NCBI GenBank assembly: GCA_963722495.1
Contig: CAVRND010000021.1
Location: 248,001 to 312,000 of the forward strand
Reading direction: 5' to 3'
DNA from: Hyphomicrobium_A sp963722495
GTDB lineage: Bacteria; Pseudomonadota; Alphaproteobacteria; Rhizobiales; Hyphomicrobiaceae
DNA length: 64,000 bases
Position numbers and translations under genes: made by a program
Part shown: positions 1 to 7,837 of the stretch, piece after piece
Layout of the letters: every line of letters begins with the position of its first letter
Position numbering within the stretch: position 1 is the stretch's first letter
Notes under the pieces: model-generated
The model's input: only the letters and a program-made list of their open reading frames with translations
Databases searched by the model: none
Told to the model about the DNA's origin: nothing

Positions 1-1
1 C

Positions 2-472
2 AAGCTGTGCGGCTCGACGGTGACGATCGACCTCGACATGCAGGGCGACAAGGTCACCGGCTACGGCCAGACGGTGAAGGCGTGCCTGCTCGGCCAAGCG
101 GCTTCGGCCATCATGGGCGCCCACATCATCGGCGCCGGCGCCGCCGAGCTGCGCGAGACCGCCGCCGCCATGCGCCGCATGCTGAAGGAGAACGGCCCGC
201 CGCCTACGGGGCGCTTCGCGGAGCTGGCCATCTTGGAGCCGGTGCGCCACTACAAGGCGCGGCATGGCTCGGTGATGCTGGTGTTCGACGCCATCGAGCG
301 CGCCATCGACGAGATCGAGGGCAAGCGCGCGGCCGCCGCTGGCCGACGCGGCAAGCGCCTGAGCAGGCTGAGGGTGACGCCATGGCGGTCATACGCGATC
401 CTGCACGCCTTCCCGCCCGTCGTACGACGGGTTATCCCGCTCCATTCACCGCCGGGCTCGAGGGCCGCGTAA
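2..472 (+). CDS. Iron-sulfur cluster assembly scaffold, IscU/NifU-N-like (5' partial)
   Basis: Only the C-terminal part is present; the reading frame is open from the first bases of the window. The protein would carry nascent Fe-S clusters for transfer to apo-proteins in the cytoplasm. Two conserved cysteines are visible, one in KLCGSTV at the very start and one in VKACLLGQA, followed by the family block with LKENGPPP and AILEPVRHYKARH. The normal family end is near EIEGK. The remaining roughly 40 residues look unlike the family and run about 90 bp into the next gene, so a small frameshift near 345 with an earlier stop (around 360) is likely. It is followed by cupin, yidD and recO on the same strand. 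The family is assigned from motifs; the full length is unknown. Confidence 0.75.
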   Translation, partial: KLCGSTVTIDLDMQGDKVTGYGQTVKACLLGQAASAIMGAHIIGAGAAELRETAAAMRRMLKENGPPPTGRFAELAILEPVRHYKARHGSVMLVFDAIERAIDEIEGKRAAAAGRRGKRLSRLRVTPWRSYAILHAFPPVVRRVIPLHSPPGSRAA

Positions 473-846
473 AGCGCGTGCTGGGTGATGCCGGCGGCCT
501 GACGCAGTTCGGCGTCAACCTGACGACGCTGGAGCCGGGCGCCATCTCGGCGCTGCGCCACTGGCATTCGGCCGAGGACGAATTCGTCTACGTGCTGAGC
601 GGCGAAGTCACGCTGATCACCGACGCTGGGGCGGAGACGCTCACCGCCGGCATGGCGGCCGCCTTTCCGGCCGGCAACACCGACGCGCACCAGCTCGTCA
701 ACCGCAGCAGCACTCCTGCGACCTATCTCGAGGTCGGCACCCGCTCGCCCGACGACGAGATCACCTACCCGGACGTCGACCTGCACCGCATCAAGCGCGA
801 CGGCCGGGGGACGTTCGTTCGCAAGTCCGGCGAGCCGTACGAATGA
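382..846 (+). CDS. Cupin-domain protein
   Basis: A 154-residue single-domain cupin. Motif 1 is seen around HWHSAEDEFVYVLSG (two His, Glu, then Gly) and motif 2 around FPAGNTDAHQLVN, so the metal-binding His/His/Glu/His set appears complete. Small cytoplasmic cupins of this type often bind sugars, sugar phosphates or small acids; the substrate cannot be read from the sequence. The ATG at 382 is the natural start because the cupin fold begins shortly after it. Its stop overlaps the yidD start in an ATGA arrangement, which implies translational coupling. Confidence 0.8.
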   Translation: MAVIRDPARLPARRTTGYPAPFTAGLEGRVKRVLGDAGGLTQFGVNLTTLEPGAISALRHWHSAEDEFVYVLSGEVTLITDAGAETLTAGMAAAFPAGNTDAHQLVNRSSTPATYLEVGTRSPDDEITYPDVDLHRIKRDGRGTFVRKSGEPYE

Positions 847-1121
847 GCGTATCGCGCGCGCTGCTCAAGGCGCCGATCCATCTCTATCGCTGGACGCTGA
901 AGCCGTACGTCGGCTGGAACTGCCGCCATCTGCCGACCTGCTCGGAGTACGCGCTCGAAGCCATCGACAAGAACGGCGCCTGGCGCGGCTTCTGGCTGAC
1001 GGTGTCGCGCTTGTCGCGCTGCCATCCATACGGTACGCGGGGGCTCGACCCGGTGCCGGACCTCACCGCCGAGCGGCACACCTTCGCGCCCTGGCGCTAC
1101 GGCCGCTGGGCCTGGAAATAG
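843..1121 (+). CDS. yidD: Membrane protein insertion efficiency factor YidD
   Basis: A 92-residue protein with the YidD signature: an N-terminal amphipathic segment, then CRHLPTCSEYALEAI, RCHPYGTRGLDPVP and a short tail. YidD is a membrane-associated helper of YidC/Sec insertion of inner-membrane proteins. Length and the conserved cysteines fit the family. The ATG at 843 overlaps the stop of the cupin gene by four bases, and recO follows 11 bases after the stop, so cupin-yidD-recO look like one transcription unit. Outside this clade yidD usually sits between rnpA and yidC, so this placement is a lineage-specific arrangement. Confidence 0.93.
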   Translation: MSVSRALLKAPIHLYRWTLKPYVGWNCRHLPTCSEYALEAIDKNGAWRGFWLTVSRLSRCHPYGTRGLDPVPDLTAERHTFAPWRYGRWAWK

Positions 1122-1132
1122 AACGAGACGCG

Positions 1133-1870
1133 ATGCAGTGGTCCGATGAGGGCATCATCCTGTCGGTGAAACCGCACGGCGAGACCGCCGCCGTGGCGGA
1201 GATCTTCACGCGCGCGCACGGCCGCCATCTCGGCCTCGTGCACGGCGGGCGCTCGCGCAAGCTGCGGCCCGTGCTGCAGACCGGCAATCACGTCGACGCC
1301 ACGTGGAAGGCGCGGCTCGCCGAGCACCTCGGGCACGTCAGCGTCGAGCTGCGCAAGGGCTACGCGGCGCAGGCGATGGACGATCCGCTGGCGCTGGCCG
1401 GGCTGTCGTCGCTGTGCGGCTTGGCGCGGCTGCTGCCGGAGCGCGATCCGCATCCCGCGCTGTTCGAGGTAGCCCTCTTCGTGCTCGGCTATCTCGACGA
1501 GCCGGAGGTGTGGCCGGCGCTGATGGTGCGCTGGGAGCTGGCACTGCTCGAGGAGCTGGGCTTCGGCCTCGACCTCGGCGCCTGCGCGGCGACGGGCAGC
1601 AACGACAATCTGATCTACGTCTCGCCGAAGTCCGGCCGCGCCGTCTCAGAATCGGCAGGCGCCGAATACAAGGACCGCCTCCTGCGCTTGCCGGCCTTCC
1701 TGTGCAAGGGCCGTCAGGGTGCGCCGACCATCGACGATGTCGTCGACGGGCTGACGCTCACCGGCCACTTCCTCGAAACGCGCGTGCTGATGCCGCGCGA
1801 GGAGCCGATGCCGTCGACGCGCCAGCGCTTCAAGGATCTGGTCGAGCGCCGCGCCAAGCACGCGGCTTGA
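1133..1870 (+). CDS. recO: DNA repair protein RecO
   Basis: A 245-residue RecO. The N-terminal OB-fold starts MQWSDEGIILSVKPHGE and is followed by the helical domain (LARLLPERDPHPALFE, RWELALLEELGFGLDL). RecO loads RecA onto SSB-coated single-stranded DNA in the RecFOR pathway. The zinc-finger cysteines of some RecO proteins are reduced here, as is common in alphaproteobacteria. Length and start agree with the family. It is the last gene of the plus-strand unit and is convergent with the CAP-domain gene, whose stop lies 3 bases away. Confidence 0.93.
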   Translation: MQWSDEGIILSVKPHGETAAVAEIFTRAHGRHLGLVHGGRSRKLRPVLQTGNHVDATWKARLAEHLGHVSVELRKGYAAQAMDDPLALAGLSSLCGLARLLPERDPHPALFEVALFVLGYLDEPEVWPALMVRWELALLEELGFGLDLGACAATGSNDNLIYVSPKSGRAVSESAGAEYKDRLLRLPAFLCKGRQGAPTIDDVVDGLTLTGHFLETRVLMPREEPMPSTRQRFKDLVERRAKHAA

Positions 1871-1873
1871 CGC

Positions 1874-2587
1874 CTACTTGTGCTTGGGCGCCGGAGGCGC
1901 GCTCGGGGGCATCTGCTTCACTTCGACGGTGACGGCGCCAGCGGTACCCGGCTTTACCGTAAACAGCTGTCCGGCGCGCGTTTCGTAGCGCGACACGGCG
2001 CCCGTCTTGTCTCCCGTATCGAATTCGATCGTCCCCGGAAGGCACGCCGTATGCGTAATGATTTCGCGCGGCTCGACTGTGTTCGCCTGCTCCTCGAACG
2101 CGTAGGAGACATCGCGGCCCGACAGGTTGTTGATCTTGAAGTGATAGCGCGTCGACTCCGGCCGGCCGAACAGCTGCACCGCGATGTACTTCGGCTCGTT
2201 CGCCGAGGCGCGCGCCACCGCGACGCCCGTTTCGGTGACGTACGGCAGCATCATGTTCTTGCGGTGCCCGGGGGACTCCTCCCAGCCCTCGACCGCACGC
2301 TTGGCGTAATCGTCGGCATCGAACCCGCGCGTGTCGAAGATGGAGGCGAGGTTCTCGCCCACCTGGCAGTAGCGGTAGCCCGCCTTGGCGACCCGCTCGG
2401 ACGGCGTCGTGCCGTCGGCCGTGTGCGACAGCTCCGGATAGCCGCCGAGCTTCTTGGCATAGGCGCGCGCCGCCGCCAGCAGCGTCGGGTTGGAGCGCAC
2501 CGGCGGTAGCTTCTGCTCGGCACGGAAGGCGTTCGTCATCTCGATGATGGCGGCTTCCGCGGCAGGAATATCGGGCGTGATGGGCAC
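1874..2587 (-). CDS. CAP/SCP-domain protein, apparently missing its signal peptide
   Basis: A CAP superfamily protein (237 residues from the first possible start). The CAP core occupies roughly residues 10-135, with FRAEQKLPPVRSNP, LSHTADGTTPSERV, CQVGENLA and GWEESPGHRKNM. The C-terminal ~100 residues form an extra domain ending in a Pro/Lys tail. CAP proteins are normally exported, yet this reading frame begins directly at the CAP fold. The only start is a GTG whose bases abut the terminal CTAG of a palindromic repeat (2587-2633), and upstream the frame is open inside the repeat without ATG until a stop near 2631. The likely reading is that the repeat displaced the native start and signal sequence. 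The protein may be untranslated or cytoplasmic. Confidence 0.75.
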   Translation of the reverse strand: MPITPDIPAAEAAIIEMTNAFRAEQKLPPVRSNPTLLAAARAYAKKLGGYPELSHTADGTTPSERVAKAGYRYCQVGENLASIFDTRGFDADDYAKRAVEGWEESPGHRKNMMLPYVTETGVAVARASANEPKYIAVQLFGRPESTRYHFKINNLSGRDVSYAFEEQANTVEPREIITHTACLPGTIEFDTGDKTGAVSRYETRAGQLFTVKPGTAGAVTVEVKQMPPSAPPAPKHK

Positions 2588-2633
2588 TAGTGTTCCGATT
2601 CCGAAGTTGGCCAGTTCTCGATCATCACACTAG
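2587..2633. repeat. Internally deleted copy of the 166 bp palindromic element
   Basis: A 47 bp derivative that keeps only the outer ends of the full element at 2630-2795. It starts like unit B (CTAGTG, then TTCCGATTCCGAAGTTGGCC) and finishes like unit A (CTCGATCATCACACTAG), with the interior missing. It shares its right-hand CTAG with the left end of the full copy, so the two are in head-to-tail tandem. Retention of both termini with loss of the centre is what internal deletion in a miniature mobile element looks like. Confidence 0.7.
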
Positions 2634-2795
2634 TGTCCCGATTCCGAAGTTGGCCGGAACTCGCTGCTGGGGCCAGGAGCGAACTTCGGAATCATAAGGG
2701 ACACTAAAATCATATGCTTGCTAGTGTGATTCAGATCGAAAAACTCGCTCATACCCCACCACTTGCGATTGCGAATTTCTCGATCATCACACTAG
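2630..2795 (-). repeat. 166 bp composite palindromic element, copy 1 (units B and A)
   Basis: Two long hairpins joined by a 14-15 bp linker. Unit B is at 2631-2706, with arms TAGTGTCCCGATTCCGAAGTT and its near-complement. Unit A is at 2721-2795, with arms CTAGTGTGATTCAGATCGA and TCGATCATCACACTAG. The whole begins and ends with CTAGTGT/ACACTAG. It is the inverted counterpart of the element at 63625-63790; both are 166 bp with conserved stems and linker and divergent loops. Its right-hand CTAG supplies or overlaps the TAG stop of the membrane-protein gene at 2792-3229. Confidence 0.88.
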
Positions 2796-3229
2796 TTGTC
2801 GCCGTGCGTCTCGACGTGGAACTTGTGCAGCACGCGGTGGAAGATAGGTGCCAGCACGAAGCCGGCCGCAACGACGATAATGAGGCCGGAGAAGATGGCG
2901 TAGAAGCCGGCAAACAGCTTGCCGCCCTCGGTCTTTGGCGCCGTTACCAGCCCCATGCTCGACAGGATCATCGCGGCGTTGAGGAAGGCATCCGTCAGCG
3001 ACATGCCCTCGAAAAAGGCATAGCCCGACATGCCGATGAGGAGACCGCACCCCGCCAGCGCGGCCCACAGGCCCGCCGCGCGCAGCATGCGGAGGGCGAA
3101 TTCCGGTCGCGAGATCACCCTGTGGTGCGGCGCCTCAAAGCTGGTGAGCTTGATGTCGATGGCAGCGTTCTCCGTAAGGCCCTCTTTAAGGCCCGGGCGC
3201 AATGTAGGGCGCTCTGTTGGAAGCAACAA
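2792..3229 (-). CDS. Small channel-like membrane protein
   Basis: A 145-residue protein. A hydrophilic N-terminus of about 45 residues is followed by a membrane helix (about 48-72), a short re-entrant-looking stretch with SLTDAFLNAAMILSSMG (about 75-95), and a second helix with FSGLIIVVAAGFVLAPIFHR. The two-helix-with-pore-loop layout resembles ion-channel pore modules, and similar uncharacterised proteins are common in Hyphomicrobiales, but no selectivity filter such as TxGYG is present. The only in-frame start is a TTG at 3229, so the true start may be different. The stop TAG is part of the palindromic element that follows. Confidence 0.6.
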   Translation of the reverse strand: MLLPTERPTLRPGLKEGLTENAAIDIKLTSFEAPHHRVISRPEFALRMLRAAGLWAALAGCGLLIGMSGYAFFEGMSLTDAFLNAAMILSSMGLVTAPKTEGGKLFAGFYAIFSGLIIVVAAGFVLAPIFHRVLHKFHVETHGDN

Positions 3230-3349
3230 ACGCGCCGTTACAACTCAGGGCGGCGGCAGCAGCGAGGCGTGTTATGCCGGTATTCGCGCCGGAGCACTAT
3301 ATTCATGGTGCCGCCGCCTTAGTCCGCGGCGCCCTGGAAGGGAACAATC

Positions 3350-3808
3350 ATGAGCCGCGCCTTCGTCAAGGAGCAGGAAAACGTCGACGAGCTGCCCGAC
3401 CGGCTGATCTCCGAGCATGCGAACCTCGTCACGCCCGAGGGCCTGGCGCAGATCGAGGCGCAGGTGCAGCACTTCGACGACGCGCACGCGGCGGCGCAGA
3501 TTGCCGGCGATCTTTCGCTCGTCGCTGCGACGGCGCGCGACCTGCGCTATTGGAGCACGCGGCTCTCCACCGCCGAGGTGGTGCCGCCGCCGGCGAATGC
3601 CGATCATGTGCAGTTCGGGTCGACCGTGACCATCGAGCGCGAGGACGGCCGCCGGCAGACCTTCCGCATCGTCGGCGAGGACGAGGCCGACCCCGCCAAG
3701 GGCTCGGTCTCCTACGTCTCGCCGCTCGCCGCCATGCTGGTCGGCAAATCGGTCGGCGACACCATCAAAGTCGCCGGCGCCGACGCGGAGATCATCGTGA
3801 TCGCGTAG
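3350..3808 (+). CDS. GreA/GreB-family transcription factor paralogue
   Basis: A 152-residue protein with an N-terminal coiled-coil region (about 20-80) and a C-terminal FKBP-like Gre domain (about 85-150: FGSTVTIEREDGRRQTFRI, SYVSPLAAMLVGKSVGD). Gre factors enter the RNA polymerase secondary channel and stimulate cleavage of backtracked RNA. In the housekeeping GreA (21348-21821) the tip reads GDLSENAEY. Here it reads GDLSLVAAT, so the tip Asp is kept but the Glu of the catalytic acidic pair is lost. This suggests an Rnk-like or regulatory role rather than cleavage stimulation. The ATG is preceded by GGAAGGGAA. Confidence 0.8.
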   Translation: MSRAFVKEQENVDELPDRLISEHANLVTPEGLAQIEAQVQHFDDAHAAAQIAGDLSLVAATARDLRYWSTRLSTAEVVPPPANADHVQFGSTVTIEREDGRRQTFRIVGEDEADPAKGSVSYVSPLAAMLVGKSVGDTIKVAGADAEIIVIA

Positions 3809-3811
3809 CGG

Positions 3812-4628
3812 TTAGCTGCCCTGGCCGACGGGGAAGTCGTGGGCCCAGGTGAAGCCTTCGCTGTCGCGGGCTTCGACGTGCAGCTTCTCGGCGCCGTTGG
3901 TGCGGTAGTCGAACTCGACCACCGGGTTCTGCGCCATGGCGATGGAGCCCTTCATGGCGAACACGCGCTCATCGCCCTGGCGCACCTCCATGTCGGTGAT
4001 GATGCGCAGCTGCACGTAAAGCAGCGTCAGCTGGTCGAGCACCATGCCGGTGTGGTTGGGGTGCATGACCTTGAGGCGCGCGCGCGGCTCGATCTGCGTC
4101 GCCGCGGCCTGCTTGCCGAGCGGCTCGAGGCTCATCTGGCCCATGGTGGCGGCGATCTGCTCGGGGCTTCCCGACGGCGGCGCCGAGCAGGCGGCCTGGC
4201 CGCCGGCGAACTTCACGAAGCGGTTGGCCATGTAGAGCTGGCCGTCGCTCGCCTCGACGATGACGCGCACGTCGGTGCCGGCGTTGAGGCGCAGCAGCGT
4301 CGACAGCTTCAGGTGCTCGCGCTTGCCGCCGATGTCGAACTGGGCGGCGACGGGGGTCGGGTTCTGGTCGACGATGATGGTGACGGCGCGCACGGTGCGG
4401 CCGTCGGCGAAGCGGGCTTCGACGTCGATGGGCACGGCGCGCTGGTCGAGTGGGCGATTGGGCGCGGTGAGAACGACGGCGTCGCCGGCGGGATGGATGG
4501 TGCGGTCGGCGAACACGCCGGCGCGGATCTCGTCCCAGGCCGAGCCGGCGAGGGCGGGTGCGGCACCCGCAAGGCTCGCGACGCCCAAGGCGGCAGCGAA
4601 CGGCTAAGGTCTGCAAAGCGCGGCGCAT
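3812..4628 (-). CDS. SoxYZ-like carrier protein, quinoprotein-dehydrogenase-associated type (frameshifted near the start)
   Basis: A secreted fusion of a SoxY-like domain (about residues 30-130, WDEIRAGVFADRTIHPAGD to FVKFAGGQAAC) and a SoxZ-like domain (about 160-258, RLKVMHPNHTGMVLDQ to the end). This is the architecture of the SoxYZ-like carriers found beside PQQ dehydrogenases in methylotrophs, which are thought to act as periplasmic carriers. The mature frame has no ATG. A signal peptide is recovered if translation starts at the ATG at 4628 (MRRALQTLAV) and shifts frame near 4605 into AALGVASLAGAAPALAG. No sox, PQQ or dehydrogenase gene is adjacent. The SoxY C-terminal GGCGG swinging arm is replaced by GGQAAC. 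Confidence 0.72.
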
Positions 4629-4855
4629 GAGGCGATTCCTCGTTCTTCTATGCGCGCGCAAGTATGCCCGACGCGGCATGGGCGGACAACTGATTGTGCA
4701 GGCGTCCGCCCCTCGCGGCAAAAGCCCGAGGTATCAATCGCATGAGGGGCTGCGGGGTCGGGAACGCCGCGAAGTCCCCCGCCGTGTGTCCTCGGCTATT
4801 GCTGCCCATGTGCTAAAAGGGAACCCGGAAGGCGCCGGCTTTTGTGGAGGGGCCC

Positions 4856-5806
4856 ATGTCCCGAATCCTTCTGCTCTTATTCGCGCTGTTGCTGACACCG
4901 GGTTTCCGGGAGGCGCTGCGGGCTCAGGACCTGCCGCCGAATCTCCCGACCAAGCAGCAACTCGCCGCCGACAACAACCTCTTCATGTCGATTGCCAGGA
5001 AGGCGCTCAAATGGGAGGAGCCGACGGAGCCGGTCAGGGTCGTCGGGCCCCTCTTTTTCGTGGGCACCAAGGGACTGGGGGTTTTCCTGTTCACGACATC
5101 GGAGGGACACATCCTGATGAATACCGGCATGCCCTCGTCCGGCCCGATGATTGTCGAGTCCATTCGCAAGCTCGGGTTCAAGCCCGAAGACATTAAGATC
5201 ATGATCAACGGTCATGCGCACATCGATCATGCCGGCGCGTTCGCTTACCTGAAAGAACAGTTCGGCGCACAGCTGGCCGTCATGCAAGCCGATGTCGCTG
5301 CGATGGAGAGCGGGGACAAGCACGACTTCAAGTACGCCGACGACTTCGTCTATCCCGCGGTGAAGGTGGATCGCGTCCTGCGCGATGGCGACACAGTGAA
5401 GATGGGCGATGTGTTGCTTACCGGGTACAACACGCCGGGCCATACGCGGGGCGCCACCACGTGGGTCGCGAACCTCGTGGCTGATGGCAAGTCGTACGTC
5501 GTGGTCTTTCCAGACGGGGCGGGTTTCAACCCTGGCTACAGGCTGGCGAAGGATCCCTCGTACCCCGGGATCGCCGACGACTACCGCCGCACACATCATT
5601 TTCTGGAGATGCTCAAGCCCGATATCTGGCTCGCCCAGCACAACGAGTATTACGACCTCGAAGGCAAGAGAAAGCGGGCCGAGACCGAGCGCGTCAATGC
5701 CTGGATCGATCCAGAAGGCTACCGCCGCTGGGTCGCCGGCAAGAAGCGCGCGTTCGACGACGAAATCGACGCGGAAAGCGGCGCACCGCACAGCGCTGCG
5801 AAGTGA
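4856..5806 (+). CDS. Subclass B3 metallo-beta-lactamase-like hydrolase
   Basis: A 316-residue exported MBL-fold protein. A signal peptide covers about residues 1-25. The metal motif HAHIDH is at about 120-125, GHTRG at about 195-199, and a third His at about 262 (AQHNEYY), matching the HxHxDH / GHT / H arrangement of subclass B3 enzymes, which hydrolyse beta-lactams with two zinc ions in the periplasm. The ATG at 4856 is chosen because GGAGGGG lies just upstream; the GTG at 4844 is an alternative. A class A beta-lactamase lies 1.1 kb away. Subclass B3 also contains close homologues of unknown substrate, so activity is inferred. Confidence 0.78.
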   Translation: MSRILLLLFALLLTPGFREALRAQDLPPNLPTKQQLAADNNLFMSIARKALKWEEPTEPVRVVGPLFFVGTKGLGVFLFTTSEGHILMNTGMPSSGPMIVESIRKLGFKPEDIKIMINGHAHIDHAGAFAYLKEQFGAQLAVMQADVAAMESGDKHDFKYADDFVYPAVKVDRVLRDGDTVKMGDVLLTGYNTPGHTRGATTWVANLVADGKSYVVVFPDGAGFNPGYRLAKDPSYPGIADDYRRTHHFLEMLKPDIWLAQHNEYYDLEGKRKRAETERVNAWIDPEGYRRWVAGKKRAFDDEIDAESGAPHSAAK

Positions 5807-5930
5807 TTGCCGCTGCGGGATCAGCCAAGAGAACTCAATCGCTTTGACGCCGGCTTAACGAATGTTGAGCCACTAACATCACGGCGGCCAAGTGCGGGCA
5901 CACGCACGCTTTCAGTCACAAGGAAAGACG

Positions 5931-6878
5931 ATGCCTGTCGACACACGTCCGCAAGCCGAACCCGTCGCCGGCCCATACCCTATGCCGCCACCGGAACGGT
6001 CGGCAGGTCCGATCGTACCCGGTCGCGGGTCGTCACTTGCCGGAAAGGTCGCCATCGTCACCGGTGCCGCGCGTGGAATCGGCCGGGCCATCGCCGTCGA
6101 ATTTGCGGCGAACGGAGCCGACGTCGTCGCGCTCGACATCGCCGGACCAGTTAGTCCGACCGCGGATGCGATCCCCGCAACCGAAGCGGAGCTCGCTGAG
6201 ACCGTCGCCGGCATCCGGCACTACGGCCGCCGTGCCATGGCGATCAAGGCCGATATTCGCGACATCGCCGCCCTGCGCCGAATCGCCGACGAGGTCGAGG
6301 TCGCGTACGGCAAGATCGACATCGTCGTTGCCAACGCGGCCATCCAAGGCTGGAAGCCGCTGATGGAAATGGACGACAGCGATTGGCACGACCAGATCGA
6401 GAATAATCTCAACGGTACCGCCAACACCGTTCGCGCCTTTGGTCCGAAGATGGTGGCGCGCAACAAGGGCCGCTTCATCCTGCTCGCGTCCATGCAGGGA
6501 CGCCAGGGCACGAAAGACGGCGCCGCCTACTCGGCGTCGAAGTGGGGCATTCTCGGCCTGATGAAGTCCGCGGCGTTGGAGCTCGGCGCCCACAATATTA
6601 CCGTCAACGCCATCCTGCCCGGTCTGGTCGGCACTGCGCTCACCCATAACGAGCAGCGTTACCGCGCCGCCATCGCGCAGTCGAACAGACCATCATCGCC
6701 ATATCCTACGGCGCAGGAGGCCTGGGACGCGCGAGCACCGACCGTGCCGCTACAAGTCGGCTGGCTGCAGCCTGAAGACATCTCTCCCGTCGCTGTCTTC
6801 CTCGCGTCAGATGCGGCGGCACTAGTGACTGGAGCCGAGTTCGCCGCGACGGGCGGAGACGCCGCCAAGGTCAGCTAA
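5931..6878 (+). CDS. Short-chain dehydrogenase/reductase
   Basis: A 315-residue classical SDR. After a 38-residue Pro-rich leader the Rossmann motif TGAARGIG lies at about 44-51, followed by NAAIQG, catalytic Ser at about 187 (LLASMQG) and YSASK at about 200-204. These predict an NAD(P)-dependent alcohol or ketone oxidoreductase. The long insertion between beta-2 and alpha-3 and the C-terminal region resemble the mycofactocin-coupled type of SDR, but the characteristic glycine-motif variant of that group is absent, so the substrate is unknown. The ATG at 5931 follows AAGGAAAG; longer upstream starts lack such a site. Confidence 0.82.
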   Translation: MPVDTRPQAEPVAGPYPMPPPERSAGPIVPGRGSSLAGKVAIVTGAARGIGRAIAVEFAANGADVVALDIAGPVSPTADAIPATEAELAETVAGIRHYGRRAMAIKADIRDIAALRRIADEVEVAYGKIDIVVANAAIQGWKPLMEMDDSDWHDQIENNLNGTANTVRAFGPKMVARNKGRFILLASMQGRQGTKDGAAYSASKWGILGLMKSAALELGAHNITVNAILPGLVGTALTHNEQRYRAAIAQSNRPSSPYPTAQEAWDARAPTVPLQVGWLQPEDISPVAVFLASDAAALVTGAEFAATGGDAAKVS

Positions 6879-6955
6879 CCCGAGGTTCAGGGATCGGTGT
6901 CAGGCCCGAAGGGTCAGACACCCATGATCCGTCGCTTGCCTTCCCCACACGCCCG

Positions 6956-7837
6956 TCAGAACAATGCCGCGGCGGCGCGGCCGACGTCGGCGATCGCAGC
7001 GTTCCGGACATCGAGCGGTAAGGTCGTGTCCGCCAAATAGACGGCGATGACGATGGGCGGATGGTCCGGCGGCCAGACGATAGCAACGTCGTTCGTTGCC
7101 CCGCGTGCACCCGTGCCCGTCTTGTCGCCGACGCGCCAGCCTGCCGGCATTCCTGCCCTGAGGCGCGAATCGCCGGTCGTGCTCGACGTGAGCCAGCCGA
7201 TGAGCAGGCTCTCCGAGCTCTTCGACAGCACGTTGCCGAGAAGAATGCGTTGGAGGGTGTAAGCCATCGCGCGCGGCGTCGTCCCATCGCGCGGATCGTC
7301 GGGCGGCACTTCGTTGAGCTCCGGCTCCCGCCGGTCGAGGCGCGTCGCCTTGTCGCCAAGGGTTCGCAGAAAATCCGTGAGCCGTTTCGGGCCGCCGAAG
7401 CTCGCCAGCATCAAATTGCCGGCCGTGTTGTCGCTGACCGTGATGGCAGCGGCGCAGATCTCGCCAAGGGTCATGCCCTCGGGACCGGCACGGCCCTGGG
7501 TAACGGGCGAATGTTCAACGACGTCGGCCGCGGTGAAGACCACGCGCCGGTCGAGTTGCTCCGCGCCAACGTCGACCCGCTGCAGCACCAGCGCCGCGGC
7601 CAGCACCTTGAAGGTGCTGCACAGCGGGAAGCGTTCAAGCTCGCGCCTGCCGAACATGTCTCCGGTCTTCGTATCGAGGATGGCGACGCCAAGACGGCCC
7701 TGCGCCGCGGCCTCGATCTCGGCGAGGCGAGCATAGAGTTCAGCGCGCGACGGTCCGGCGCCCGCTTCCGTGACGCGCAGGGCGGCAATGGCTAGAGCGC
7801 TCGACAAGACGAAACGGCGCGTGATCAGTGAAGGCAT
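6956..7837 (-). CDS. Class A serine beta-lactamase
   Basis: A 293-residue exported enzyme with all class A motifs: the nucleophile motif STFK at about 74-77 preceded by Cys, SDN at about 135-137, the omega-loop catalytic Glu in EPELNE at about 173, and KTG at about 239-241. It should acylate and hydrolyse penicillins or cephalosporins in the periplasm. The N-terminus TRRFVLSSALAIAAL resembles a Tat signal. The second cysteine that forms the disulfide of KPC-like carbapenemases is not seen near KTG. The ATG at 7837 follows GAGGAATGG; an ATG two codons earlier overlaps that site. No AmpR-like regulator is adjacent. Confidence 0.92.
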   Translation of the reverse strand: MPSLITRRFVLSSALAIAALRVTEAGAGPSRAELYARLAEIEAAAQGRLGVAILDTKTGDMFGRRELERFPLCSTFKVLAAALVLQRVDVGAEQLDRRVVFTAADVVEHSPVTQGRAGPEGMTLGEICAAAITVSDNTAGNLMLASFGGPKRLTDFLRTLGDKATRLDRREPELNEVPPDDPRDGTTPRAMAYTLQRILLGNVLSKSSESLLIGWLTSSTTGDSRLRAGMPAGWRVGDKTGTGARGATNDVAIVWPPDHPPIVIAVYLADTTLPLDVRNAAIADVGRAAAALF

